Source: DATMER01 sp963741305 (GTDB lineage: Bacteria; Acidobacteriota; Thermoanaerobaculia; Multivoradales; UBA5704). From it: a stretch of DNA of 64,000 nt. Both the position numbers and the translations under genes were made by a program. The stretch lies in the NCBI GenBank assembly GCA_963741305.1, contig CAVUHL010000003.1, positions 2,294,001-2,358,000 of the forward strand, written 5' to 3'. Below are positions 7,924 through 22,900 of this stretch, one piece after another (within the stretch, counting starts at the first letter, position 1; every line of letters begins with the position of its first letter). Under the pieces are notes generated by a model, which was not told the DNA's origin, ran no database searches, and saw only the letters and a program-made list of their open reading frames with translations.

Positions 7924-10900
7924 CTAATTCGCCCCCGCCAGGAAGTTCTGGCGGGCTTCGGCGGCGGTGAGCGCCCGGCTGTAGATCGCCACCAAGTGCA
8001 GCTCGCCACGCCAGTAGCGCGTGCCCGAGACCTCCCCTCCCAGGGCCAGCTTGTAGTTGTCCCAGCTCGAAAGATTGCCGGTCAACGTCGCGCTCGTCGC
8101 CAAGTTTCCGTTCACGTAGATCCGCACGGCGCCGGTGCTGGAGCGCGTGTAGACCACGTGGGTCAGGTTGGTCGTCGCCGTGTTGTTGGCGTTGTGCTGG
8201 GTACCGCCCTGTCCGGTGCTCGAGGTGCGGAGCTGGCCGTTGTACGCGGTGCCGCTCTGGCCGAGCGTGACATCCCTCTTGTTGTGGGTCTGGCTGACGG
8301 TCACGATCGCGGCCGGCCCGGTCTGGCTCAGGTTGAGCGGATCGACCCAGGCTTCGACCGTGACCTCGTTGCTCGCCTTGCTGGCGTTGATCACCTTGGT
8401 CGCGGTTCCCGCGGTCTGTACCAGGGTGTTCGAGTTGATCGACAGCGCGCCCGGCAGCCAGGAGACCGCCCCGGCACTGGCGACCGTGAGGTTGAGCGGC
8501 GTGCCGACTCCTGAGGTGTCGTTGACGGTCGTGCCGCTCCCCTCGTTGAAGGGATAGAGGACTTGGATGTTCGCGGTCACCCGCGGCGGAGCCTGCACGG
8601 TCACGTTGACGGTGGCCGTGGCGGTACCGCCCGCTCCGTCGGAGATGGTGTAGGTGAAGCTGTCGGGGCCGATCCAGGCCGTGGCGGGGGTGTAGGTCAC
8701 GCTCTGGCCGGCGTTGATGACGACCGAGCCGTGCGCGCCCTGGGTGATGGCAGTGATCGTCAGCGTGTTGCCCTCGACGTCGGTGTCGTTGGTCCGGACC
8801 AGGACCGTGACGGCCGTCTCCGCCAGGGTGGTGGCCGAGTCGTTCACCGCGACCGGGGCATCGTTGACGGCGGTTACGGTGACGTTCACGGTGGCCGTAT
8901 CGGTGCCGCCGTTGCCGTCTGACACGGTGTAGGTGAACGAGTTGCTGCCGAAGAAGTTGGCGTTCGGCGTGTATTTCACCGGGTTCATCGTCACCGTGCC
9001 GTTGGCCGGCTGTGTCACGGAAATCACGCTGAGCGTGTCGTTGTCGAGGTCGGTGTCGTTGCCGAGCACGGAGACCGTAACAGGGTTGTCCTCGGCGGTC
9101 GTGGCCGTGTCGTCGTTGGCGTTCGGCACGTCGTTGGCGGAGCCGACGGTCACGTTCACCGTGGCGGTATCGGTTCCGCCATTGCCGTCGGAAATCGTGT
9201 AGGTGAAGGTGTCCGGACCGTTGTAGTTGGCGGCCGGAGTGTAGGTTACGGGGTTGAGCGTCACCGTGCCATGGGCCCCCTGGGTCCTGGCGGTCACGGT
9301 GAGCGTGTCGTTGTCCGCGTCGGTGTCGTTGGCGAGCACGGCGACAGTCACCGAGCCGTCCTCCGCGACCGAGGCCGGATCGTCATTGGCAACCGGCGCG
9401 TCATTGATCGAAGAGATCGTGACCGTTACGGTGGCGGTGTCGGTGCCGCCATTGCCGTCGCTCGCGGTGTAGGTGAACGAGTCGGTGCCGTGGAAGTTCG
9501 CGGCCGGCGTGTAGATCGCGGTGCCGCTCCGCGTGTGCTGGACGGCGCCGTTGGCTCCCTGGGTGACCGCGGACACCTCCAGTGTGTCGTTCTCAGGATC
9601 GGTGTCGTTGCCGAGGACGGAGACCGAAATCGGATTGTCTTCCGTCGTTGAAGCGGAGTCGTCGGCCGCGACCGGAGCGTCGTTGGCGGCGCCAATGGTC
9701 ACGGTCACGGTCGCGGTGTCGTCGGTTTCACCATCGCTAACGGTGTAGGTGAACGAGTCGGCACCGTTGTAGTTGGCCGCCGGGGTGTAGGTCACGGTGT
9801 CGTCCCCATTGATGACGACGGAGCCGTGGGCTCCCTGGGTGACGGAGGTCACGGTCAGGAGATCCTCGTCCACGTCGGCGTCGTTGCCCAGGACGGTGAT
9901 GGCCACCGAGCCGTCTTCGACCACCGAGGCCGTGTCGTCGCCCGCGACCGGGGCGTCGTTGACCGGGGTCACAGTGATCGTCACCGTGGCCGAATCCGTG
10001 CCGCCATTGCCGTCGCTCGCGGTGTAGGTGAACGAGTCGGCGCCATGGAAGTCCGGGTTCGGCGTGTAGGTCACCTGGGTTCCGGCGATCGCGACGGAGC
10101 CGTTCGTGCCTTGCGTCACGGACTGCACGCTCAGCACGTCGTTCTCCGGATCGCTGTCGTTGCTCAGCACGGTCACGGTGACGGAGCCGTCCTCGGCCAC
10201 GGTCGCGCTGTCGTCGAGGGCGGTGAGGTTGTCGTTGGACGGTGCGATCGTGACGGTAACCGTGGCGGTGTCCACTCCCCCACCCCCGCCGGTACTATCA
10301 CTGATGGTGTAGGTGAACGAGTCGGTGCCGAAGAAGTTCGGGCTCGGCGTGTAGGTGACCGGGTTAAGCGTCACCGAGCCGTTTGCGCCCTGGGTGACCG
10401 CGGTCACGGTCAGGGTGTCGTTGTCCACATCGGTGTCGTTGCCCAGGACGTTGACGGTCACCGAGTCGTCCTCGACCGCGGAAGCCGTGTCGTCGTTGGC
10501 GATCGGAGCATCGTTGACTGAGGTCACGGTGACCGTCACGGTCGCCGTATCGGTGCCGCTGTTGCCATCGCTCACCGTGTAGGTGAATGAATCGGTGCCG
10601 TGGAAGCTCGCGTTCGGCGTGTAGGTGACCGGGTTGAGCGTCACGGAGCCATTCGTGCCCTGCGTCACTGCCGTCACGTTGAGAGTGTCGTTGTCGGCGT
10701 CGCTGTCGTTGCCGAGCACGTTCACGGTGACCTGAGAGTCCTCGGAGACCGTGGCCGCGTCGTCGTTGGCCACCGGCGCGTCGTTGGCCTCGTTGATGGT
10801 TACGTTCACGGTGGCCGTGTCCGTCCCGCCGTTGCCGTCGCTCACCGTGTAGGTGAACGAGTCGGAGCCATGGAAGTTGGCGGCCGGCGTGTAGGTGACC

Positions 10901-13900
10901 GGGTCGAGCATCACCGTGCCGTTGGCGCCTTGCGTCACCGCCGTCACCTCGAGGGTGTCGTTCTCCGGATCGGTGTCGTTGTCGAGCACGTTCACCGTGA
11001 CCGAAGAATCCTCGTCCGTGGTAGCGGCGTCGTTGTTGGCGACCGGTGCGTCGTTGACCGGATTCACGGTGATGGTCACCGTCCCCACATCCGAGCCGCC
11101 GTTGCCGTCCGTCATCGAGTAATCGAAGGTGACGGTGCCGTGGAAGCCCTCGGCCGGCGTGAAGGTGATGGTCTCGTTGGCGTTGACCACCGCCGAACCG
11201 TTCGTGGTGCTGACGACGTCGAGCGTGTCGTTGTCGAGGTCGGTGTCGTTCGAGAGGACCGCCACCGTGACGGCCGTGTCCTCGTCCGTGGTGGCACTGT
11301 CGTCGACGGCCACGGGCGGGTCATTGACTGGCAAGATGGTGACGTTGACCGTGGCGGACGAGGTCTCCCCGTCAGGGTCATCGATCTCGTAGGTGAAGGA
11401 GTCGGACCCGTTGAAGTTCGGGTTCGGGGTGTACGTGACCGTGTCGTTGGCGTTGAGAACGACAACGCCGTTCGTGCCCTGGGTGACCGCGGTCACGTCG
11501 AGCGTGTCGTTGTCGGCGTCGGTGTCGTTCGTCAGCACCGTTACGGTCACATAGGAGTCCTCTGCAACCGTGGCCGCGTCGTCGTTGGCCACCGGCGGCG
11601 CGTTGCCCTCGATCACGGTCACGGTCACGGTAGCCCGCGACTCGCCTCCACGCGGATCGCTGGCGACGTAGGTGAAGGTGTCGGTGCCAACGAATCCGGC
11701 CTCCGGCGTGTAGACGATCGTCTGGTTGACGATGGCGACCGATCCGTTGGCGCCCTGCGTGGGCGAGCCGACGGTCAGCGGTTCCTGATCGGCGTCGCTG
11801 TCGTTGGCCAGCACGTCGATCGTCACCGGCTGCTCCTCTTCCGTCGGGGCGGCGTCGTCCACCGCCAGCGGCGCGAAGTTGCCGTTGAAGGTGACCTGCG
11901 CCGTTGTCGGGCTCGGCGTGTGGAGGTTCAGGTGCTCCGCCGAGGCCACGGTGCCCGGACCGGCCGTGAGAGTGCCGTCCTGCAAGCCGCCGGGGCTGAA
12001 GGAGCTCGGCAGCATGCCCTCGAAGATGCCGGTGTCGAGGCCCGTCTCGGTCAGGGCGACGCCCTCGGAATCTCCCGGCGCGGTCAGCAGGGCCCATGTG
12101 GTGTCCACCTGGGACGGATCGTTGGCGTTCCGGTCCTGAACCCGGACCCGGATGTCGGACCCAACGGCGTACTCCGTGACCGGTCCGGCGTAGTTGTGGA
12201 ATGTGATCCGCGACGGCACCGTGACCGCGTGGCCCTCCGCGTCCAGGTAGAACACGGTGAGCTGATCCTGCAGGTACTCGGGCGAGCCGCTGGTGGAGGT
12301 CTCGAGCGTTCCGTTGTTCGAGACCGCTCCGCCCGGGGGCACGAACGAGAGCTGGATCGTGCCTTCGAAGACGCCGGCGGTGGTCTGCGAGACGGAGACC
12401 GTCTCCTCGTCGCCGCCGTAGAGGCTCTGGACCGTCACGGTGCCCTGCGGGCTCGGCGAGGTGTCGACGATCCGGATGCGGGCCACCCCGTTCTCAAGCA
12501 CCTGGCCGTACACGGCCTGGCCGTCCTCGAGGATGATGGCCTCGGCATTGCGGATCTCCACCCGGTCCGTGGAGTCGATCTGGCCGTACACCTCGGTGTG
12601 CCTCACCTCGATCTCTTCACCCGGCATGGACTGCAGCTTGCCGTCACCGGGCACTGAGTTCGAGGACCGTTCCAGCTGGATGTCGGCGCTGAAGAGGCCG
12701 CTGCCTCCGTTGGCGATCCGGGTTTCGACGTCTCCGGTGCTCATGGAGTACAGCCTCACCTCGGTCGTGATGCCGGAGACGGAGTGGTCCTCCACCCGGA
12801 TAAAGGCCGTCGAGCCCGCGGCGTAGCCGTCCGTGGGGTTGCCCTGGGGATCGGCGAACCAAGTGCGGGAGCCGACCATGCCCACGGTGTCGGACACCGT
12901 GCCCGAGACCGACGAGTAGTTTGCCGTCAGGGTGTCGTGCTCCGGCGGGATGGAGACCCAGCCGGTCTCCAGCATGCCGTTGCCAGAGTTGGCGGAGCCC
13001 GGAGCTGTCAAGATGGAGCCCTCGAACACGCCCGTGGACGAGCCCGTCTCGGTCAGCGTCAGCGACTCGGTGTCGGATGCCAGCAAGGATTGTACGGTCA
13101 CCATGATCTGGTCGGCCGACGGGCTGAAGTCGGCGAAGACATCGGAGACCCGCACGTAGGCCGGGGTGCTCTGGAAGTAGGACTCCGCGCGCCCGCCCTC
13201 GGCATTGATGAACACCACCGAGGCGCCGGTCATCGTGGCCTGGGCCACGGTCGGGTACGGCGTGTGAACATTCAGGCGCTCGGCCTCGATCACCTGGCCA
13301 GGCGTCAATTGGAGAGTGTTGTCGCCGGAATACGGCGGCGCGTCCTCCGTGGCGATGCTCCCCTCGTAGATGTTGGTGTCATAGCCGGTCTCGATCAGGG
13401 TGACGGAGTTGGCATCCCCCTGCCCGAGCGCCCGCACGAGCACCTGGATCTGCTCCTCCATCATTGGATCGTCGAGGTTGTGGTCTTCGACTCGCACGCC
13501 AACTTGCTCGCCCACGGCGAAGGTGGAAGTCACCTGGCCGTAGCTGTCGAAGAACCGCACCCGCGAGGGGATGGTGACGGCATGGCCGACGCCGTCCTGG
13601 TAGGTAAGAGTCAAGTTGTCGCCCAGGTAGTCGGGCGTGCCGCTGGTCGAGGTCTCCAGTAGGCCGTTGCCCATCCCGCCGCCCGGAGGCGAGAAGGAGA
13701 GCTGCATCGTTCCTTCGTAGACCTGGCTGCCCGGGGCCGTCTCCGTCAGCGTGACGCTCAACTGGTCCTGAGCACGGCTGCTGGTGACCGACACCTCGAC
13801 CGACGAGCCCGGCGTCGAGCCGGTGACGCGCAGGCGGGCTACGCCGTTCTCCAGCACCTCGCCGGTGGGCTCGCCTACTTCGTCGATGAACTCCGCGGAC

Positions 13901-16900
13901 GAAAAGCGGATCACCGCCTTGTCCGAGGATCTCTCATAGCCCGGCTCGTCGTAGACCACTTCGATCTCCTGGCCCGGCATGGCCTGGAGGCTGCCGTCAT
14001 TGAAGCTCGGGACAGGCTCCTTGTCCAAGTCCATCGAGCCTTCGAAAATGCCGCTGTCGTGGGTGGTTTCCATCAGGTACAGAGTCTCTGTGTCCCCGGT
14101 CGCCGGAGCAGTCAGGGTCACCTGCGTGTAGTCGTAGTAGCCCCGCATCGATCCGGTGATGTGGTCCTCCACCCTCACGTAGGCCGCGGTGCCGGCCGTG
14201 TAGGCGTCAACCTCGTTGCCGTAGGCGTCGATGAACCACGTGCGCGAGCCGAGGATGCCCGCAGTGGCGGACACCGTGCCGGAGATCGACTGGTAGCTCG
14301 CCGTCAGGACATCGAACTCGGTCGGCGGGCCGACGTGCTGGGCGGTTTCCAGGATGCCGTTGTTCGCAGTGGCGTTGGTCCGTTGCAGCGGGAGCGAGCC
14401 TTCGAACACGCCCGAGGATGGGCCCGTTTCGGTCAGGCTCAGGGACTCGCTGTCGAGCCCGAGGAAGGTTTGCACGGTCGCCATGATCTGGTCGGCCGAC
14501 GGGCTGAAGTCGGCGAAGGTGTCGGAGACCCGCACGTAGGCCCGGGTCCCTTCGAGGTACACCTGCGCGGGCTGGCCCTGGGCATCGACGAAGAGCACCG
14601 AGGCGCCCGACATCGTGGCCTGGGCCACGGTCGGGTACGGCGTGTGAACATTCAGGCGCTCGGCCTCGATCGTCTGGCCGGGCGTCAACTGCAACTTGCC
14701 GTCGCCGGAAACCGGCGGTGCGTCCTCGGTTGCGATGCTCCCTTCGTAAATGTTGGTGTCGAAGCCAGTCTCGATCAATGTGACGGAGCTCGCATCCCCC
14801 TGCCCGAGCGCCCTCACGAGCACCTGGATCTGCTCCTCCATCATTGGATCGTCGAGGTTGTGGTCCTCCACCCGTACGCCAACTTGCTCGCCCACGGCGA
14901 AGGTGGAAGTTACCCGACCATAGCTGTCGAAGAACCGCACCCGCGAGGGGATGGTGACGGCATGGCCGACGCCGTCCTGATACGTCAGGGTCAGGTCGTC
15001 GCCGAGATAATCGGGCGTGCCGCTGGTCGAAGTCTCCAGCAGGCCGTTGCCCATCCCGCCGCCCGGAGGCGAGAAGGAGAGCTGCGCCGTGCCTTCGTAG
15101 ACCTTGCTGCCCGGGAACGTCTCCGCCAGCGTGACGCTCAACTGGTCCTGAGCACGGCTGCTGGTGACCGACACCTCGACCAACGAGCCCGGAGACGAGT
15201 TGGAGACGCGCAGGCGGGCCACGCCGTTTTCCAGCACCTCGCCGGTGGGCTCGCCGGCTTCGTCGATGAACTCCGCGGACGAAGAGCGGATCACCGCCTT
15301 GTCCGAGGACGTCTTATAGCCCGGCTCGTCGTAGACCACCTCGATCTCCTGGCCAGGCATGGACTGGAGGCTGCCGTCGTTGAGGCTCGCGCTGGGCTGC
15401 CTGTCCAGGTCCAGAGAGCCCTCGAAGATGCCGCCGTCGCGGGTGGTCTCCCTCAGGTACAGAGTCTCCGTGTCCCCGGTCGCAGGAGCAGTCAGGGTCA
15501 CCGGGGCGTAGTCGTAGTAGCCCGGCATCGATCCGGTGATGTGGTCCTCCACCCTCACGTAGGCCGCGGTGCCGGCCGTGTAGGCGTCAACCTCGTTGCC
15601 GTAGGCGTCGATGAACCACGTGCGCGAGCCGAGGATGCCCGCGGTGACGGACACCGTCCCGGAGACCGACTGGTAGCTCGCCGTCAGGACGTCGAACTCG
15701 GTCGGCGGGCCGCTCTCCTGGGTGGTTTCCAGGATGCCGTTGTTCGGAGTGGCGTTGGTCCGTTGCAGCGGGAGCGAGCCTTCGAACACGCCCGTGGACG
15801 GGCCCGTCTCGGTCAGGCTCAGGGACTCGCTATCGTGCCCGAAGAAGGTTTGCACCGTCGCCATGATCTGGTCGGCCGACGGGCTGAAGTCGGCGAAGGT
15901 GTCGGAGACCCGCACGTAGGCCCGGGTCCCTTCGAGGTAGACCTCCGCGGGCCGGCCCTCGGCATCGACAAAGAGCACCGAGGCGCCCGACATCATGGCC
16001 TGGGCCACGGTCGGGTACGGCGTGTGAACATTCAGGCGCTCGGCCTCGATCGCCTGGCCGGGCGACACCTGCAGCTTGCCGTCCCCGCCGGTCACCGGCC
16101 CGTCCTCGGTCTCGATGCTCCCCTCGTAGATGTTGGTATCGAAGCCGGTCTCGATCAACGTGACGGAGTTGGCATCCCCCTGCCCGAGCGCCCGCACGAG
16201 CACCTGGATCTGCTCCTCCATCATTGGATCGTCGAGGTTGTGGTCTTCCACCCGCACGCCAACCTGCTCACCTACCGCGAAGGTAGAGGTCACCCTTCCG
16301 TAGCTGTCGAAGAACCGCACCCGCGAGGGGATGGTAACGGCATGGCCGACGCCGTCCTGATACGTCAGGGTCAGATCGTCGCCCAGGTAGTCGGGCGTAC
16401 CGCTGGTCGAGGTCTCCAGCAGGCCATTGCTCATTCCGCCGCCCGGAGGCGAGAAGGAGAGCTGCGCCGTTCCTTCGTAGACCTTGCTGCCGGGGAACGT
16501 CTCCGTCAGCGTGACGCTCAACTGGTCCTGAGCGCGGCTGCTGGTGACCGACACCTCGACCGACGAGCCCGGAGACGAGTTGGAGACGCGCAGGCGGGCC
16601 AAGCCGTTCTCCAGCACCTCGCCGGTGGGCTCCCCCGCCTCGTCGATGAACTCCGCGGACGAAGATCGGATCACCGCCTTGTCCGAGGACCTCTCATAGC
16701 CCGGCTCGTCGTAGACCACCTCGATCTCTTGGCCCGGCATGGACTGGAGGCTGCCGTCATTGAGGCTCGCGATGGGCACCTTGTCCAGGCTCAGCGAGCC
16801 TTCGAAGATACCGCTGTCGCGGGTGGTCTCCATCAGGTACAGGGTCTCCGTGTCCCCGGTCGCAGGAGCAGTCAGGATCACCGGCGCATAGTCGTAGTAG

Positions 16901-19900
16901 CCCGGCATCGATCCGTTGAGGTGGTCCTCCACCCTCACGTAGGCCGCGGTGCCGGCCGTGTAGGCGTCAGACTCGTTGCCGTAGGCGTCGATGAACCACG
17001 TGCGCGAGCCGAGGATGCCCGCGGTGACGGACACCGTCCCGGAGATCGACTGGTAGCTCGCCGTCAGCACGTCGAACTCGGCCGGCGGGCCGGCGTCCTG
17101 GGCGGTTTCCAGGGTGCCGTTGTTCGGAGTGGCGTTAGTCCGTTGCAGCTGGAGCGAGCCTTCGAACACGCCCGTGGACGGACCCGTCTCGGTCAGGCTC
17201 AGGGATTCGCTGTCGAGCCCGAGGAAGGTTTGCACCGTCACCATGATCTGGTCGGCCGACGGGCTGAAGTCGGCGAAGGTGTCGGAGACCCGCACGTAGG
17301 CCCGGGTCCCTTCGAGGTACACCTGCGCGGGCCGGCCCTGGGCATCAATGAAGACCACGGAGGCGCCCGACATCATGGCCTGGGCCACGGTCGGGTACGG
17401 CGTGTGAACATTCAGGCGCTCGGCCTCGATTACCTGGCCGGGCGACACCTGCAGCTTGCCGTCCCCCCCGGTCACCGGCCCGTCCTCGGTGGCGATGCTC
17501 CCCTCGTAAATGTTGGTGTCGAAGCCGGTCTCGATCAACGTGACCGAGTTGGCATCCCCCTGCCCGAGCGCCCGCACGAGCACCTGGATCTGCTTCTCCA
17601 TCATTGGATCGTCGAGGTTGTGGTCCTCCACCCGCACGCCAACCTGCTCGCCCACGGCGAAGGTGGAAGTTACCCGGCCATAGCTGTCGAAGAACCGCAC
17701 CCGCGAGGAGATGGTGACGGCATGGCCGACGCCGTCCTGATACGTCAGGGTCAGATCGTCGCCCAGGTAGTCGGGCGTACCGCTGGTCGAGGTCTCCAGC
17801 AGGCCGTTGCTCATTCCGCCGCCCGGAGGCGAGAAGGAGAGCTGCGCCGTTCCTTCGTAAACCTTGCTGCCGGGGAACGTCTCCGTCAGCGTGACGCTCA
17901 ACTGGTCCTGAGCGCGGCTGCTGGTGACCGACACCTCGACCGACGAGCCCGGAGACGAGCCGGTGACGCGCAGGCGGGCCACGCCGTTCTCCAGCACCTC
18001 GCCGGTGGGCTCCCCCGCCTCGTCGATGAACTCCGCGGATGAAGATCGGATCACCGCCTTGTCCGAGGATCTCTCATAGCCCGGCTCGTCGTAGACCACC
18101 TCGATCTCTTGGCCCGGCATGGACTGGAGGCTGCCGTCATTGAGGCTCGCGATGGGCACCCTGTCCAGGCTCAGCGAGCCTTCGAAGATGCCGCCGTCGC
18201 GGGTGGTCTCCATCAGGTACAGGGTCTCCGTGTCCCCGGTCGCAGGAGCAGTCAGGATCACCGGCGCATAGTCGTAGTAGCCCGGCATCGATCCGTTGAG
18301 ATGGTCCTCCACCCTCACGTAGGCCGCGGTGCCGGCCGTGTAGGCGTCAGCCTCGTTGCCGTAGGCGTCGATGAACCACGTGCGCGAGCCGAGGATGCCC
18401 GCGGTGGCGGACACCGTCCCGGAGATCGACTGATAACTGGCCGTCAGGACGTCGAACTCGGCCGGCGGGCCGGCGTCTTGGGCGGTTTCCAGGATGCCGT
18501 TGTTCGGATTGGCGTTGGTCCGCTGTAGCGGGAGCGAGCCTTCGAACACGCCCGTGGACGGGCCCGTCTCGGTCAGGCTCAGGGATTCGCTGTCGAGCCC
18601 GAGGAAGGTCTGTACCGTCACCATGATCTGGTCGGCCGACGGGCTGAAGTCGGCGAAGCTGTCGGAGACCCGCACGTAGGCCCGGGTCCCTTCGAGGTAT
18701 ACCTGCGCGGGCCGGCCCTGGGAATCAATGAAGACCACGGAGGCGCCCGACATCGTGGCCTGGGCGACGGTCGGATACGGTGTGTGAACATTCAGGCGCT
18801 CGGCCTCGATTACCTGGCCGGGCGCCACCTGCAGCTTGCCGTCCCCGCCGGTCACCGGCCCGTCCTCGGTATCGATGCCCCCCTCGTAGATGTTGGTGTC
18901 GAAGCCGGTCTCGATCAACGTGACCGAGTTGGCATCCCCCTGCCCGAGCGCCCGCACGAGCACCTGGATCTGCTCCTCCATCATTGGATCGTCGAGGTTG
19001 TGGTCCTCCACCCGCACGCCAACCTGCTCGCCCACGGCGAAGGTAGAGGTGACCCTGCCGTAGCTGTCGAAGAACCGCACCCGCGAGGGGATGGTTACGG
19101 CATGGCCGACGCCGTCCTGATACATCAGGGTCAGGTTGTCGCCCAGGTAGTCGGGCGAGCCGCTGGTGGAAGTCTCCAGAAGGCCGTTGCTCATCCCGCC
19201 GCCCGGAGGCGCGAAGGAAAGCTGAACCGTCCCCTCGTAGACCTTGCTGCCCGGGAATGTCTCCGCCAGCGTGACGCTCAACTGGTCCTGAGCGCGGCTG
19301 CTGGTGACCGACACGTCGATCGACGAACCCGGCGACGAGCCGACGACGCGCAGGCGGGCCACGCCGTTCTCCAGCACCTCGCCTGTGGGCACGCCGGACT
19401 CGTCGATGAACTCCGCGGACGAATAGCGGATCACCGCCGTGTCCGAGGACTCGCCATCGCTACCCTGTTCCTCGTACTCGACCTCGATCTCCCCGCCGGG
19501 CATGGACTGAAGCCGGCCGTCACCGTAGCTCGGGCTGGCCGGGTCCAGGCTGAACGCGCCTTCGAAGATACCGCTGTCGCGGGTGGTCTCCCGCAGGTAC
19601 GCGTTCTCGGTGTCCCCGGTCATCGGAGAGGTCAGGGTTACCTGCACGAAGTCGTAGCTGCCCGGCATCGCGGCGGCGGCGTGATCCTCCACCCGCATGT
19701 ACGCCATGGTGCCCGCGACATAGCTGTCCGTCTCGTTGCCGTAGGCGTCGATGAACCAGGTGCGCGAGCCGATGATGCCCGCAGTGCCGGACACCGTCCC
19801 GGCGACCGACGCGTAGCTCGCCGTCAGGGTGTCGTACTCGAGCGGCGGGCCGGCGTACTGGTCGGTTTCCAGGTAGCCGTTGTTCTGGTGGCCCGAACCG

Positions 19901-22900
19901 CCGCCGCCCCGCAACAAGGGGATCGAGCCCTCGAACATGCCCGTGGACGGGCCCGTCTCGATCAGGCTCAGCGACTCGCTGTCGAGCCCCAGGAAGGTCT
20001 GCACCGTCACGTTGATCTGGTCGGCCGACGAGTTGATGTCGGCAAAGGCGTCGGAAACCCGCACGTAGGCCCGGGTCCTCTCGAAATAGGCTTCGACGGG
20101 CCGGCCTTCGGCGTCGACGAAGACCACCGAGGCGCCGGTCATCGTAGCCTGGGCGACCGTCGGATGAGGCGTGTGCTGGTTGAGCCGCTCCGCCTCGATC
20201 ACCTGGCCCGGCATCAACTGGAGGGTGCCGTCCCCGCCGGTCACCGGCCCGTCCTCGGTGGCGATGGTTCCCTCGTAGACGTTGGTGTCGAAGCCGGTCT
20301 CGATCAGAGTGACCGAGTTGGAATCCCCAGAGCCGGTCTCGTGCACGAGCACCTGGATCTGCTCCTGCATCAGAGGATCGTCCAGATGGTGGTCCTCCAC
20401 CCGCACGCCCACGCTCTCGCCCACGGCGAACGTGGAGGTCACGCGACCGTAGCTGTCGAAGAACCGCACCCGCGAGGGGACCGTGACCGCCGTGCCCTCG
20501 CCGTCCTGGAACGTCACGGTCAGCTCGTCTCCCAGGTAGTCGGGCGAGCCGCTGTTGGTGGTATTCAGCACGCCGTTGCCCGACTGCCCGCCGCTCGTGG
20601 ACATGAAGGAGAGCTGTATCGTGCCCTCGTAGATCTTGCTCCCGGGAGACGTTTCCAGCAGCATGACGCTCTCCTGGTCCGCGCCGCGGCTGCTGTTGAC
20701 CGCCACGTTGACCGACGAGACCGGCTCCGAGCCGACGACCCGCAGGCGGGCGACGCCGTCCTCCAGCACCTCGCCCGTGGGCGCGCCGGTTTCGTCGACG
20801 AACATGGCGGACGCGTAGCGGATCGTCGCCTCGTCGGAGAATTCTCCGTAGACCGCCTCGATCTCATCGCCCGGGGAGCAGTAGAGCCCGCTGTTCCAGG
20901 ACGGGCCGTTCGCGTCCAGGACCGCCGAGCCCTCGAAGATCCCGCTGTCGCGGGTGGTCTCCCGCAGGTAAACGTTCTCGGTGTCTCCAGTGGCCGGAGC
21001 GTTCAGCGTCACCTGGACAAAGTCATAGTGGGTCGGAAGCAGGTTCGCTTCGGCGTCCTCCACCCGCACGTAGGCCGTGCCGCCCTGGGTGTAGCTGTCG
21101 GCCGGATGGCCATAGGCGTCGCGGAACGTGACCGGAGGCTCCTCGGCCGGCGGCGGAGTGCCGGTCCCGGTCACGACGGCCTCGTCCCGGGCCTCCCTGG
21201 AGTCGTAGAGGTGAGTCCAGTCCACCAGGAGGCGGCTCCCGATCTCCACGTCGAGCGTGCCGTCGTAGGCGGGCGAAGCGCTGAAGCGCGACGGCAGCGA
21301 GCCCACGAAAACCCCCGTGCCGGGGCCGGTCTCGGTGAGCTGCATGGGCTCGATCTCGGAAGACCCGAACACCCGGACCAGCACGTCCTCCGTCTGCAGC
21401 GCGTAGGGGTCGTCTATGCCCTGATCCTCGAGGCGCAGCCACACGGCCTCGCCGGGGCTGAACGTCTCCGCGTCCTCTCCGTTGGCGCGGATGAAGCGCA
21501 AGGTGAAGGCCACGGCCGGCACCCGGGCGAAGTTGGAACCCGCGGTGGCCGTGACCTCGTCGGCCAGGTACTCGGGGCTGCCGCTGTTCCCGAGCTCCAG
21601 CACGCCGTTGTAGGTACCCGCCGTGTAAAAGAAGGGAGTGAAGACCTCGCCCACGAAGACGCCCGTGTCGTCCCCCGTCTCCTGGATCCAGATTTCTTCC
21701 TCGTCCGCATGGATGCGGCTGGTGAAGATCACCTGGCAGTAATCGGTCCACCAGGGGCTGCTGTTGCAGTCGCTCTGCTCCAGGCGGACGCGGGCGTTGC
21801 CGTTCTCCAACACCTCGGCGACAGGGCGGCCGTCCGTGTCGATGAACTGGAGGCGCGAGCCGCGAAGACGGGCGAGGTCGCCGGAAGCCGTGAGCCCCAG
21901 GGCGTCGCCGTGCAAAACGCGCAGGGTGTCGTCGGCCTGGGCCTGGATGGTGCCGTCCTGATACGACGTCCCGGAGGCCAGCTCGATGGGCATGGAGCCG
22001 GAGAAGATCGCGGTGTCCTGCCCGGTCTCGGTCAGGGTCAGGGTCTCGGAATCGCCCTCGGTGAGCGACTCGATCGTGGCCAGGACCGTGTCCACGACGG
22101 CCGGCTGGTTGGCATTGTGGTCCTCCACGCGGACCCAGGCCGGGAAGCCGGCGGCGTAGGCCTCCGCATCCTTGCCCTCGGCATCGGTGAAGCGGGTCTC
22201 GGAGCCGTAGGTGGCTGCCGCGACCCCGGTGAGGCCCGAGTAGTGGTATTCGTCCTGGTACGTGACCGACACCTGATCGAAGCGGTGCGGCGGGCCCAGG
22301 TCCTCGGCCGTGTGCAACACGCCGTCTGAATGCTGGACCTGGCCGAAGGCGGACATCGGGAGCGTGCCCTCCAGGATGCCCGTGGCCGGGCCGGTCTCGG
22401 TGAGGAGGACCTGCTCCTGATCGCCGGTGAGCTGGGAGTAGACCATCACGTCCACGACGTCGACCGTGGGGTAGCCCGCCGCCGCGCCGTGCGTCACGCG
22501 GATCCGCAGCAGCGACGATTCGGGGACCAGCGAGGTGGGCCGTCCGTCGCCGTCGAGGATCTCGACGCGGGCGCTTATCACCGAAGCCGAGACAGACACG
22601 TACTCGGCATAGCCGGACACGTAGTGATCGGCGAGGATGTGCTGGCCGGTAAACCCGCCGATGATGCCGTCGTTGGCCGGGGAGTTGGTCCAGACGTGCC
22701 GGATGCGGCCTTCGAAGACGCCGGTCCTCCGCGCGGTCTCGGTGAGCGTGACGAGCTCGTCGTCACCCATGAGCTGGTTCTGGACCTGGACGGTCAGGGT
22801 GTCGCGCGTCCCGGGGTCGTCGGTGCGGACGTGATCCTCGACCCGCACGTGGACCCAGTCGCCGTCGGTAAAGCCGGTGGCAGGCAGGCCATGCGGGTCC

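Noticed and set aside
14059..18042. Very long open frames on the plus strand opposite the giant gene (also 10600-12657 and 18784-22329)
   Set aside because: Antisense shadows: high GC and in-frame 1380-bp repeats remove stops. The minus strand has the signal peptide, ribosome site and recognisable domains.
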